A DNA stretch of 14,405 nucleotides from an uncultured Pseudorhodobacter sp. (GTDB taxonomy: Bacteria > Pseudomonadota > Alphaproteobacteria > Rhodobacterales > Rhodobacteraceae). Below the pieces are notes generated by a model. The model saw nothing but the letters and a program-made list of their open reading frames with translations. It searched no databases and was not told where the DNA came from. The stretch covers positions 1 through 14,405 of the forward strand of contig CALEMZ010000188.1 of NCBI GenBank assembly GCA_937910975.1, in the 5' to 3' direction. This document shows, piece after piece, positions 1 through 6,955 of the stretch (position 1 is the first letter of the stretch; each line of letters begins with the position of its first letter). The translations under genes were made by a program, and so were the position numbers.

Positions 1-1
1 G

Positions 2-196
2 GGCCTTGCGGGCTTTAATGGGGTGGAGTTGTTGGACGGCCTTCCACGGCAGTTGGCGACAATGGATGCTTGTCGGCTTGAGATAGGCCGCACCGCTGCG
101 CAGATTATCGCAGGCCTGCATCCCGGCGGTGTGGTGGGTGGCGAACGGGTGGAGCTTTCGCCAACTTTGGAACTGGGCGATACGATCCGGCGGTAG
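2..196 (+). CDS. 3' end of an unidentified protein gene (partial)
   Basis: An open frame enters from the left edge and ends at TAG (194-196), giving about 64 residues. The C-terminal part reads like a small beta-rich tail, ending VELSPTLELGDTIRR. I do not recognise the family. The repeated Gly/Val/Leu pattern (GLHPGGVVGGERVEL) suggests a beta-barrel or sandwich end rather than a helical tail. The frame has the codon texture of the neighbouring genes and stops 73 bp before the convergent mtaB stop, so it is probably a real gene end. No terminator is obvious in the gap. The product cannot be named from this fragment; the full gene lies outside the window. Confidence 0.55.
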   Translation, partial: GLAGFNGVELLDGLPRQLATMDACRLEIGRTAAQIIAGLHPGGVVGGERVELSPTLELGDTIRR

Positions 197-269
197 GGCG
201 CGCGCCAGGCGACCCTGAGGGGTGTATGGCCGGCCTATGTTGGAATTCTTGCAAAGATGAAAGCGCGGG

Positions 270-1523
270 TCAGGCCAGAAGATGGTTGTCGCGCGACCCT
301 GTGATGCAGGCCTGCAATATCTGGCCTTCGGGCTGGTCGGTGGCAAGCTGCACTTCGGTGAATTGTTCGGTGCGACCCATGCGGCGGCTTTCCATCAGGA
401 TTTTATGGGGTTTGCCGATCTGCGCTGTCAGATGCCGCTGTAGGGCCGCATCACCCGCCGCGCGCAATTGGGCCGCACGGGCTTTGATCTCCGGGCCTTG
501 CAGTTGCGGCATCCGTGCGGCGGGTGTGCCCTTGCGCGGGCTGAAGGGGAAGACATGCAAGAAGGTCAGGTTGCAATCTGTCACCAGTTTCAACGAGTTT
601 TCGAACATCGCCGCAGTTTCCGTCGGAAAGCCTGCGATGATATCGGCGCCAAAGATCATATCAGGGCGCAGCCGCAGCACCTCTTCGCAAAAGGCAATCG
701 CATCGTCGCGCAGGTGGCGGCGCTTCATGCGTTTGAGGATCATGTCATCGCCCGCCTGCAAGCTGAGATGGAGATGTGGCATCAGGCGGGGTTCGGTGGC
801 GATGGCCTGCATCAGGTTCTCATCAGCCTCAATCGAATCGATTGAGGAGATGCGTAGCCGTGAAAGGTCTGGCACCAACCGCAAGATGCGCATCACCAGA
901 TCGCCAAGGCGCGGTGTCGCGGGCAGATCGGCCCCCCATGACGTCAGGTCCACCCCCGTCAGCACCACCTCGTGAAAGCCCTTTCCCACCAGCCGCTTGA
1001 TCTGCTCCACCACAACGCCCGCAGGGACGGAGCGGGAATTGCCGCGCCCATAGGGGATGATGCAAAAGGTACAGCGATGGTCGCAGCCGTTTTGCACCTG
1101 CACATAGGCGCGGTGGCGGCCAAAGCCATCAATAAGGTGGCCCGCAGTTTCACGAACCGACATGATGTCATCGACTTGCACCTTTTCGGTCACGCCAATC
1201 AGGTCCGGCGCTTGCAGGCCGACCCATGTTTGCGCCTGCATCTTTTCGGTATTGCCGATCACGCGCGTCACTTCGGGCATGGCGGCAAAGGTTTCCGGCT
1301 CGGTTTGCGCAGCGCAGCCGGTGACGATCACCGCAGCACCGGGGTTTTCGCGGGCGAGTTTGCGGATCTCTTGCTTTGCCTTGCGCACGGCCTCTGCTGT
1401 TACCGCGCAGGTGTTGATAACCACGGCCCCTTGTAGGCCCGCAGCCGCAGCCAGTTCCTTCATCGCCTCGGTTTCATAGGCATTCAACCGACAGCCAAGC
1501 GTGGAAAATACGGGTGCGTTCAT
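270..1523 (-). CDS. mtaB: tRNA t6A37 methylthiotransferase MtaB (radical SAM)
   Basis: The 417-residue product is a two-cluster radical-SAM enzyme that adds a methylthio group to C2 of t6A at position 37 of ANN-decoding tRNAs, in the cytoplasm. The N-terminal UPF0004 domain opens with STLGCRLNAYETE (Cys11) and has Cys39 and Cys70 as ligands of the auxiliary 4Fe-4S cluster. The radical-SAM motif is C147-x3-C151-x2-C154 in NGCDHRCTFCIIPYGRG. The LGCRLNAYETE and RGNSRS signatures favour MtaB over MiaB (LGCQMN type) or RimO. A C-terminal TRAM domain is short or absent, as is common in MtaB. The start is set by family homology and by its ATGA overlap with the dapF stop (1520-1523). A longer reading upstream would only be dapF in another frame. 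There is no clear Shine-Dalgarno, consistent with translational coupling to dapF. Confidence 0.93.
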   Translation of the reverse strand: MNAPVFSTLGCRLNAYETEAMKELAAAAGLQGAVVINTCAVTAEAVRKAKQEIRKLARENPGAAVIVTGCAAQTEPETFAAMPEVTRVIGNTEKMQAQTWVGLQAPDLIGVTEKVQVDDIMSVRETAGHLIDGFGRHRAYVQVQNGCDHRCTFCIIPYGRGNSRSVPAGVVVEQIKRLVGKGFHEVVLTGVDLTSWGADLPATPRLGDLVMRILRLVPDLSRLRISSIDSIEADENLMQAIATEPRLMPHLHLSLQAGDDMILKRMKRRHLRDDAIAFCEEVLRLRPDMIFGADIIAGFPTETAAMFENSLKLVTDCNLTFLHVFPFSPRKGTPAARMPQLQGPEIKARAAQLRAAGDAALQRHLTAQIGKPHKILMESRRMGRTEQFTEVQLATDQPEGQILQACITGSRDNHLLA

Positions 1524-2359
1524 GCGTGCGCGGCCAGAAATTCGGGCGAGAGCACGCCGTCGAACACATGCGCCACCGGGCCCGTCATCCAAACCCCATC
1601 CTTGCGCCAGTCGATCTCCAGCCTCCCGCCGTCCACGTCCAGCACCACACGCCGCCCCGTCACCCCCCGCAGATGGGCCGCTACCGCCACCGCACAAGCC
1701 CCCGAGCCGCAGGCCAGCGTAATGCCCGCGCCACGCTCCCAGACCCGCATCCGCAGATGGTCCGGCCCGATCACCGATACGAACTCTACGTTGGTGCGTT
1801 GCGGAAACAGCGGGTTCACCTCAAAGGCAGCACCTTGGCCCGCGACATCCACCGCCTCGGCATCCGGTACGAAGAACACGCAATGCGGGTTTCCCATGCC
1901 CACGCCCACCGGATCCCCCGGCAGGGGCAAGTGTAGCGGGTCCACTTCATGCGAAAGCGGAATATCCGCCCAATCCAGTTGCGGCACACCCATATTGACC
2001 GACACCAAGCCATCCGGGCGGCGCAGGGCCGAAAGGTTGCCGCGCGTGGTTAGCAGGCTTACAGCCTCGCGCCCCAACTGGCCCATTACCAGATCAGACA
2101 CGCAGCGCGTGGCATTGCCACAGGCGCCCGCGCGGCTGCCATCGGCGTTCCAGAAATCCAGAGTGAAATCCGCATCCTCGGCATCGCGTATCTCAGCCAG
2201 CTGGTCAAAGCCTACGCCACGGTTGCGATCCCCGAGCGCGCGCGCCAAGGCAGGCGTCACCACCGCCTCGCGCCCACGCGAGTCGATCACAACAAAATCA
2301 TTGCCCAGCCCATGCATTTTCATAAAGGCGAGCCCGTGAAGGCGATTATCCTGATTCAT
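1520..2359 (-). CDS. dapF: diaminopimelate epimerase DapF
   Basis: The 279-residue product is a PLP-independent epimerase that converts LL-diaminopimelate to meso-diaminopimelate, the precursor of lysine and a peptidoglycan cross-linking residue. It has the family start FMKMHGLGNDFVVID (residues 12-26). The first catalytic cysteine is Cys80 in GACGNATRC, and the second is Cys217 in LACGSGACA, lying in the two mirrored half-domains. GNPHC (156-160) is another family landmark. The length is normal for the family. The chosen ATG (2359) gives an 11-residue leader before FMKMHG; an internal ATG at 2323 (MKMHG) is the alternative, and neither has a strong ribosome binding site. The stop overlaps the mtaB start by 4 bp, so the two genes form an operon. 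The 104-bp gap upstream is shared with the divergent tRNA-Lys gene. Confidence 0.95.
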   Translation of the reverse strand: MNQDNRLHGLAFMKMHGLGNDFVVIDSRGREAVVTPALARALGDRNRGVGFDQLAEIRDAEDADFTLDFWNADGSRAGACGNATRCVSDLVMGQLGREAVSLLTTRGNLSALRRPDGLVSVNMGVPQLDWADIPLSHEVDPLHLPLPGDPVGVGMGNPHCVFFVPDAEAVDVAGQGAAFEVNPLFPQRTNVEFVSVIGPDHLRMRVWERGAGITLACGSGACAVAVAAHLRGVTGRRVVLDVDGGRLEIDWRKDGVWMTGPVAHVFDGVLSPEFLAAHA

Positions 2360-2423
2360 GCCGGGCTTTTACGCCTCTACAAATGAATTTGCCAGAGAGC
2401 AGAAAATTAATGCCGATTTGCGC

Positions 2424-2452
2424 TTGACCCCCCGCGTCGAACTTTCTAGGTA
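2424..2452 (+). promoter_or_regulatory. putative promoter of tRNA-Lys
   Basis: A good -35 element, TTGACC (2424-2429), is followed after a 17-nt spacer by TAGGTA (2447-2452), which is only a weak match to a -10 box. The distance to the mature tRNA 5' end at 2464 is 11 nt, giving a very short 5' leader, as is common for tRNA genes. The assignment rests on position and the -35 match. Confidence 0.45.
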
Positions 2453-2463
2453 GCACGCAGTGT

Positions 2464-2539
2464 GGGCCGGTAGCTCAGTTGGTAGAGCAGCTGACTTTTA
2501 ATCAGCGGGTCATGGGTTCGAATCCCGTCCGGCTCACCA
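2464..2539 (+). tRNA. tRNA-Lys (anticodon TTT)
   Basis: This is a 76-nt cloverleaf with the 3' CCA encoded (2537-2539). The acceptor stem GGGCCGG (2464-2470) pairs with CCGGCTC (2529-2535) with one G-U pair, and the discriminator base is A2536. The D arm contains AGCTCAGTTGGTAGAGC. The anticodon stem GCTGA/TCAGC (2490-2494/2502-2506) closes the loop CTTTTAA, placing anticodon TTT at 2497-2499 and position 37 at A2500. The T arm contains the canonical GGTTCGAATCC. It decodes AAA and AAG. A37 in this context is the site where t6A, and then ms2t6A made by MtaB, would be expected. It is single-copy here, not part of an rRNA or multi-tRNA operon. Confidence 0.98.
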
Positions 2540-2550
2540 CTAGTATTCCA

Positions 2551-2586
2551 AGATAGCAGACAAATGCCGAAAGGCTTGTCGTATCT
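2551..2586. terminator. imperfect hairpin between tRNA-Lys and the convergent flavoprotein gene
   Basis: AGATA (2551-2555) pairs with TATCT (2582-2586), GACAA (2559-2563) with TTGTC (2576-2580), and GCC (2566-2568) with GGC (2573-2575), capped by a GAAA tetraloop. Short internal loop and bulge positions interrupt the stem. It sits in the 81-bp gap between the tRNA 3' end and the convergent stop at 2621, where a bidirectional terminator would be useful. No run of T follows on either strand, so intrinsic termination is doubtful. Confidence 0.35.
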
Positions 2587-2620
2587 GAGGAATCGAATTG
2601 TTTCTAACATCCCAACAGGC

Positions 2621-3775
2621 TTAGCGTCCATCCTGCGCCGCCGCGCGCCCGGCCCATAGGCCTGTGGCGAGACACGCGTTCAGCAAATATCCGCCCGTGG
2701 GGGCTTCCCAATCCAGCATCTCGCCACAAGCGAAAACATGGGGCAGGGCGCGCAATTCGAATCCATCGGTCAGGCCATCGCGGGCAATTCCGCCTGCCAC
2801 TGAAATTGCCTCATCCAGCGGGCGTGGCCCTGCTAACGGCACCGGCAAGGCCTTGATCAACGCAGCCAGGTCATCGGGCAGGGGACGGCCCCATTCTTGC
2901 ACCAAGCCCATGGCCACCGGGGAAAGCCCCAACTTGCGCAGCCGTGCGGTAACGCTATCACCGTGCCGTGCCTTGGCCAGCTTTGCGGCCACCGCCTGCA
3001 CGTTCAGATCTGGCAGCAGGTCCAGTCGCAACGAAGCGCCTTGCCGCAACGCCCGACTGACCGCGTAAATTCCGCCGCCTTCAAGCCCCTTGGAGGATAT
3101 GACAAACTCCCCCCGCTCGCGCCGCCCATCGGGCAGGCACAATGCCGCGCCCTTTACGGGTTGGCCGAAATGGCGGGCCATATGGGGGGACCAATGCACG
3201 ACAAAGCCCATATTTGCAGGCTGAAAGGGGGTAATCGGCACCCCGCGCGCGGCCAGCCAAGGGACCCATGCCGCGTCAGAGCCAAGCCGTGCCCAGCTTG
3301 CGCCGCCCAAGGCCAGAACGGTTGTGGCGGGCTGCAACAGGGCGCCCCCCTCGGGCGTTTCAAAGGCAAAATCGGTGCCATCAAAGCCAACCCAACGCCA
3401 ACGGCTGCGCAATTCCACCCCCGCCGCGTTCAACCGAGCAAGCCAAGCGCGCAACAGCGGCGAGGCTTTCATTGCCACCGGAAACACCCGCCCGGAAGAC
3501 CCTGTGAACACCTCTTGCCCCAAGCCCCGGCACCAGTCTTGCACCGCATCAGGGCCGAAATCGGCCAGCACCGGGGCCAGCCAGTCCTGCGGGTAAGCAC
3601 CCATAAAATCCGGGCTGGCATGGGTGATGTTCAGCCCAGATTTGCCCGCCATCAGAAATTTGCGCGCGGGGCTTGGCTTTGCCTCCACCACCAGCACGCG
3701 CCGTCCGGCAGCCGCCAGCGCCTCAGCGGCCATCAGCCCCGCAGGCCCGGCCCCAATGACCAAGGCATCGGTCAT
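2621..3775 (-). CDS. HI0933-like / TIGR03862-type FAD-dependent flavoprotein
   Basis: The 384-residue product is a cytoplasmic FAD-binding protein of the HI0933/BaiN-like flavoprotein family, probably the TIGR03862 branch. Its substrate is not known. The N-terminal Rossmann motif is GAGPAG (8-13), with an acidic residue ending the second strand (VVEAKP, E31). The family block GKSGLNITH (44-52) corresponds to the GGGRCNLTN block of relatives. GRVFPVAMKASPLL (95-108) and the C-terminal GEMLDWEAPTGGYLLNACLATG (351-372) close the FAD site. Length matches the family. Its ATG overlaps the stop of the upstream MscS-type gene by 4 bp (ATGA, 3772-3775) and it has no evident ribosome binding site, so it is probably translated by coupling. 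The TAA stop faces the tRNA-Lys gene. The link between a flavoprotein and a channel is unexplained and may only be convenience of transcription. Confidence 0.88.
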   Translation of the reverse strand: MTDALVIGAGPAGLMAAEALAAAGRRVLVVEAKPSPARKFLMAGKSGLNITHASPDFMGAYPQDWLAPVLADFGPDAVQDWCRGLGQEVFTGSSGRVFPVAMKASPLLRAWLARLNAAGVELRSRWRWVGFDGTDFAFETPEGGALLQPATTVLALGGASWARLGSDAAWVPWLAARGVPITPFQPANMGFVVHWSPHMARHFGQPVKGAALCLPDGRRERGEFVISSKGLEGGGIYAVSRALRQGASLRLDLLPDLNVQAVAAKLAKARHGDSVTARLRKLGLSPVAMGLVQEWGRPLPDDLAALIKALPVPLAGPRPLDEAISVAGGIARDGLTDGFELRALPHVFACGEMLDWEAPTGGYLLNACLATGLWAGRAAAQDGR

Positions 3776-5091
3776 GACAGCTTGGGCATCACGCCCTTAA
3801 ACTCCACCACGCGATGCGGGTAGGGGATCTCGATTCCGTTATCTTTCAGCGCGTTCCAAATGGCAAACAACACCTTGCTTTGGTATTTGTTCTTGCCGTC
3901 ATCAATGCCGGAAACCCAATATTCTACTGCAAAATCAATGCCGCTGTCGCCAAAGCCGCGCAGCTCGCAATCTGGCACGTCCGGTTCATTCAGCACGAAG
4001 GGCAAAGCGGCAACCGCAGCCTCAATGATCGCAGGCACCGTGTTAATGTCGGTGTTATAGCTGACCGAAAACGCGGCCTCATAGCGGTTGGCGCTGCCTT
4101 GGTCGGAATAGTTCACCACCCGTGTGGTGATGAAATGATCGTTCGGCACAACGATCCATCTGCCATCGAACGTTTCCAAGACGCAGGCGCGGGCGGTCAT
4201 CTTCACAATAGTCCCGGCCTCGCCGCCATCAAGCTCTACATAATCGCCAACTGTGGTCTGCCCTTCGACCAGCAAAATCACGCCCGAAACGAAGTTCGCC
4301 GCGATTTGTTGCAGGCCAAGCCCGATGCCCACGCCCAAGGCACCGCCCAAAATGGCAATCGCCGTCAGGTCGATCCCCATGATCGACATGAGCAGCAAGA
4401 AGGCCGCGCCAAAGATAAGAATCTCTGCCGCCTTCACCGCCAATTGCCGCGTGGCCGGGCGTAGCACCTCTTGCTTTCGGATGTATTCCGCGCTTTGCCG
4501 GTTTGACCAGCCCCCCAGCCAGAACAGCAAACTCCCCACTACCACGCCCCGGATCAGCGACAGCACCGAAAAGCGAATGTTGCCAAGCTCGATCATCATC
4601 TCGCTCAGGCGCAGCATGATCGGGTCCAGCGCGCCCAAGGCATAAAGTGCTGCTACCGGGATCAGCACATAGCGCCCCAGCAGCCGCAAGAACGGGTCCG
4701 TCAACGCATCGCGCACCAAGGCGCGAACCGCGATGAACAAAAACACCCGCTTGCCAAAGGCAATCACTGCGCCGGACCCGAAAAGCGAGCGGGTAAACTC
4801 CTCGCCCACCGCTGTCAGCCCATAGGCCAGTACCGGCATCAACAGCGGCGACAGGCCCAGAATAAATATCCGCGCTCGCGCAATTGCGCCCTCGACACCT
4901 TCCGGCGGGGTCAGCCAATGTGTGATTAAAGGCTGCAAGCGCCGTGTCAGCAAAGTCGCCGCAATGAAGGCCACCGCAAGCAAGCCAAATTGCGACCAAG
5001 CGGCCGGGCTGGCCAGCCACTCCAGGGCGGTATCCGTCACGGGTTGGATCAAGCGCAAAAGGCTCTGCATAAACTCCGGCATATTTTCCAT
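3772..5091 (-). CDS. MscS-family mechanosensitive ion channel
   Basis: The 439-residue inner-membrane channel opens under membrane tension and releases solutes during hypo-osmotic shock. Hydrophobic segments lie near residues 33-48, 73-95, 106-126, 139-155, 175-195 and 220-240. The glycine/alanine-rich pore helix is at about 247-274 (ILGGALGVGIGLGLQQ begins it). The MscS beta domain follows with EGQTTVGDYVEL (276-287) and VPNDHFITTRVVNYS (315-329). The C-terminal end IPYPHRVVEF (422-431) is typical of the family. At 439 residues it has extra N-terminal membrane helices compared with the 286-residue E. coli MscS. The start at 5091 follows AAGGG about 10 nt upstream. The reading frame stays open far beyond this, but only antisense to the next gene. 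It is the first gene of a pair with the flavoprotein and diverges from the proline racemase-family gene. Confidence 0.9.
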   Translation of the reverse strand: MENMPEFMQSLLRLIQPVTDTALEWLASPAAWSQFGLLAVAFIAATLLTRRLQPLITHWLTPPEGVEGAIARARIFILGLSPLLMPVLAYGLTAVGEEFTRSLFGSGAVIAFGKRVFLFIAVRALVRDALTDPFLRLLGRYVLIPVAALYALGALDPIMLRLSEMMIELGNIRFSVLSLIRGVVVGSLLFWLGGWSNRQSAEYIRKQEVLRPATRQLAVKAAEILIFGAAFLLLMSIMGIDLTAIAILGGALGVGIGLGLQQIAANFVSGVILLVEGQTTVGDYVELDGGEAGTIVKMTARACVLETFDGRWIVVPNDHFITTRVVNYSDQGSANRYEAAFSVSYNTDINTVPAIIEAAVAALPFVLNEPDVPDCELRGFGDSGIDFAVEYWVSGIDDGKNKYQSKVLFAIWNALKDNGIEIPYPHRVVEFKGVMPKLS

Positions 5092-5202
5092 GAAAGTTAA
5101 CCCTTGTCCCGAACGGATTTTGTGCTTTCTTTGGCAAGAAACCCACGCTGAGACAAGAGAAACCGCAAATCCGGCTTCTCCGCCTCTGTTGCTCAATTCT
5201 GT

Positions 5203-5208
5203 AAAGGA
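5203..5208 (+). promoter_or_regulatory. ribosome binding site of the proline racemase-family gene
   Basis: AAAGGA lies 6 nt before the ATG at 5215 and fixes that codon as the start. The 123-bp region between 5091 and 5215 must hold promoters for both this gene and the divergent channel gene, but I could not assign -35/-10 boxes with confidence. Confidence 0.75.
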
Positions 5209-5214
5209 TGCGCC

Positions 5215-6243
5215 ATGCGTAGCACCACGTCCATCCAGATTATCGGCTGCCATGCGGAAGGCGAGGTGGGTGATGTCATCATCGGCGGCGTAGCCCCACC
5301 CCCCGGCGCCACCCTTTGGGAACAATCGCGCTGGATCGCCGCCGATCAAACGCTGCGCAACTTCGTGCTCAATGAACCGCGCGGCGGCGTGTTTCGTCAC
5401 GTTAACCTGCTGGTCCCACCCAAAGACCCGCGCGCTGCTTTTGGCTGGATCATCATGGAGCCGGTGCATACCCCGCCCATGTCCGGCTCCAACGCCATTT
5501 GCGTGGCCACCGTGCTGCTTGATACCGGCCTCGTTCCGATGACGGAGCCGCAAACCAGTTTCCTGCTTGAGGCCCCTGGCGGGTTGATCTCCATCACCGC
5601 CACCTGTGAAGGGGGCAAGGCCAAGGCAATCCGCGTCACCAACTTGCCCAGCTTTGCGCAGGCGCTTGGCGTGCCGCTGGAAATCCCCGGCCATGGCACG
5701 GTAAACGTCGATACGGCCTTTGGCGGTGATAGCTTTGTCTTGGTTGATGCTGCCAGCTTGGGCTTTGCCCTCACCCCCGATGAGGCCCGTGATCTGGCGG
5801 GCATGGGCATGAAGCTAACACGCGCAGCCACCGAGCAACTGGGCTTCTCGCATCCCACCAACCCCGATTGGGCGCATATCTCCTTTTGCCAGTTCACCGC
5901 GCCCATCACCATGGAAAACGGTGTCAAAACCGGCCGCAACACCGTGGCGATAGAACCGGGCAAGCTGGATCGCTCCCCCACCGGCACCGGGTGCTCTGCC
6001 CGCATGGCGGTGATGCACGCGCGCGGTGAAATGGCGGTGGGCGAGGCTTTTACCGGCCTCTCCATCCTCGGTAGCCGCTTTGATTGCCGCATTGAGCAGG
6101 CAACAACCTTGAACGGCACCCCGGCCATCATACCCAGCATCCAAGGGCGCGGCTGGATCACCGACAGCCGCCAATTGCTGCTCGACCCCGATGACCCATG
6201 GCCTCAAGGCTACCGTCTGGGAGACACCTGGCCAGTTGTGTAA
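5215..6243 (+). CDS. proline racemase-family protein (hydroxyproline epimerase / trans-3-hydroxyproline dehydratase-like)
   Basis: The 342-residue product belongs to the proline racemase superfamily, which includes proline racemase, 4-hydroxyproline 2-epimerase and trans-3-hydroxy-L-proline dehydratase. The N-terminal block CHAEGEVGDVIIGG (12-25) is typical. The first catalytic position, usually Cys in MCGH, is Ser90 here (MSGSN, 89-93). The second catalytic motif is intact: DRSPTGTGCSAR with Cys260. Family members with Ser or Thr at the first position are associated with dehydratase activity or mixed activities, so a simple two-base racemase is less likely; this is inference. The usual hydroxyproline neighbours (D-amino acid oxidase or dehydrogenase, dihydrodipicolinate synthase-like dehydratase, ABC transporter) are absent. 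The gene stands alone on its strand and ends 104 bp before the convergent GST gene. Length is normal, and the protein is presumably cytoplasmic. Confidence 0.88.
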   Translation: MRSTTSIQIIGCHAEGEVGDVIIGGVAPPPGATLWEQSRWIAADQTLRNFVLNEPRGGVFRHVNLLVPPKDPRAAFGWIIMEPVHTPPMSGSNAICVATVLLDTGLVPMTEPQTSFLLEAPGGLISITATCEGGKAKAIRVTNLPSFAQALGVPLEIPGHGTVNVDTAFGGDSFVLVDAASLGFALTPDEARDLAGMGMKLTRAATEQLGFSHPTNPDWAHISFCQFTAPITMENGVKTGRNTVAIEPGKLDRSPTGTGCSARMAVMHARGEMAVGEAFTGLSILGSRFDCRIEQATTLNGTPAIIPSIQGRGWITDSRQLLLDPDDPWPQGYRLGDTWPVV

Positions 6244-6347
6244 GCCTGCCGCTTCATCTGCTCAAAATACGTAAGTGCGGGTCGTCACGGCTGACCCATC
6301 CCAAAAGCTACGCAGAAATCACGGGCAATAGTGCGCATCACAAACGC

Positions 6348-6935
6348 TCATCGCGCCATTGCACGCAGGTATGCAGGCCGGGCGCTTACCAGTTTGGAAT
6401 AGGTTTTCAGCCGCTCTTCGCTGACCGGGAAGCCCGCCGCATAGGCCCAACTGAGGCAATGGGTTAAAATGATATCGGGCACCGTCAGGTCTTCACCCAT
6501 TAGGTAAGGCCCCAAGCCCATTCGCGCGACCAGCGTTTTCTGGCTGCGCTCAAACTCCCATTTCAGGCTGTCTTTGATGGCTGATTGCCGCAATTCCTTG
6601 GGCAGAATGAAGGAATGTCGCGCCGCCACCCAAAGTGCTGCGTCAAACTCATCCAGCAAGAACTGTGTCAGGCTGTCTTGCCGCGCGCGCTCCAATGTGC
6701 CGGCGGGGCGGGTAAAGGTGCCATGCTTATCGGCCAGAAACTGAATTATCGCGGTGGAATCGGTGATCGGCACGCCATCGGCAATCAGCACCGGCACCTT
6801 GCCTGTAGGGTTGATCGCGATAGCCGCATCCGATCTTGGCGGTGCGGCGATATGCTCAAACGGCACGCCCAGCTCTTCCAACATCCAAATCGCGCGCGCC
6901 GCACGGCTTTTGACGGTTCCGATCACCTTATACAT
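6348..6935 (-). CDS. glutathione S-transferase family protein
   Basis: With the start at 6935 the product has 195 residues, a usual GST size. The N-terminal thioredoxin-like domain (about 1-75) has YKVIGTVKSRAARAIWMLEELG, where Ser10 is the likely residue activating glutathione. NPTGKVPVL (42-50) carries the cis-proline, and DSTAIIQFLADKH (59-71) contains the glutathione gamma-glutamyl contact motif. The C-terminal helical domain has LTVPDIILTHCLSWA (150-164), matching the conserved folding motif. Its substrate cannot be predicted. It is the last gene of the leuS-lptE-holA-HPP/CBS run, starting 20 bp after the HPP/CBS stop. An ATG at 6944 would add three residues but abuts the AAGGGA Shine-Dalgarno, so 6935 is preferred. 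Confidence 0.88.
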   Translation of the reverse strand: MYKVIGTVKSRAARAIWMLEELGVPFEHIAAPPRSDAAIAINPTGKVPVLIADGVPITDSTAIIQFLADKHGTFTRPAGTLERARQDSLTQFLLDEFDAALWVAARHSFILPKELRQSAIKDSLKWEFERSQKTLVARMGLGPYLMGEDLTVPDIILTHCLSWAYAAGFPVSEERLKTYSKLVSARPAYLRAMAR

Positions 6936-6944
6936 TAGCGGCAT

Positions 6945-6950
6945 TCCCTT
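6945..6950 (-). promoter_or_regulatory. ribosome binding site deciding the GST start
   Basis: AAGGGA on the minus strand touches the ATG at 6944 with no spacer, but lies 9 nt before the ATG at 6935. This favours the downstream ATG as the true start, giving the N-terminus MYKVIG, which is also the usual beginning of the thioredoxin fold. Confidence 0.6.
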
Positions 6951-6955
6951 AGAGG

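Noticed and set aside
228..235. Palindrome GGCCGGCC between the first fragment and mtaB as a terminator
   Set aside because: It is only a self-complementary 8-mer with no loop, no extended pairing and no T tract.
1524..1697. 58-residue N-terminal extension of mtaB
   Set aside because: It is low-complexity Gly/Ala/Arg-rich sequence read from dapF in another frame. Homology begins exactly at the ATG that overlaps the dapF stop.
2464..2539. tRNA-Lys as an integration site for a mobile element
   Set aside because: No integrase, no repeat of the tRNA 3' end and only ordinary chromosomal genes on both sides.
2446..2631. 61-residue minus-strand frame containing GEPDGIRTHDPLIKSQL
   Set aside because: This is the antisense of tRNA-Lys(TTT), a well-known phantom protein that litters databases; the tRNA fully explains the sequence conservation.
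5092..5694. 201-codon N-terminal extension of the MscS-type gene
   Set aside because: The extension is mostly antisense to the proline racemase-family gene and has no membrane or domain features. A start at 5091 has a ribosome binding site and the expected protein N-terminus.
5397..6161. 254-codon minus-strand frame opposite the proline racemase-family gene
   Set aside because: Shadow frame with no recognisable motif; the plus-strand gene has catalytic motifs and a ribosome binding site.
6279..6297. Hairpin GGGTC/GACCC after the proline racemase-family gene as its terminator
   Set aside because: The stem is 5-6 bp and is followed by ATCCCAAAAG rather than T residues, so termination is not supported.
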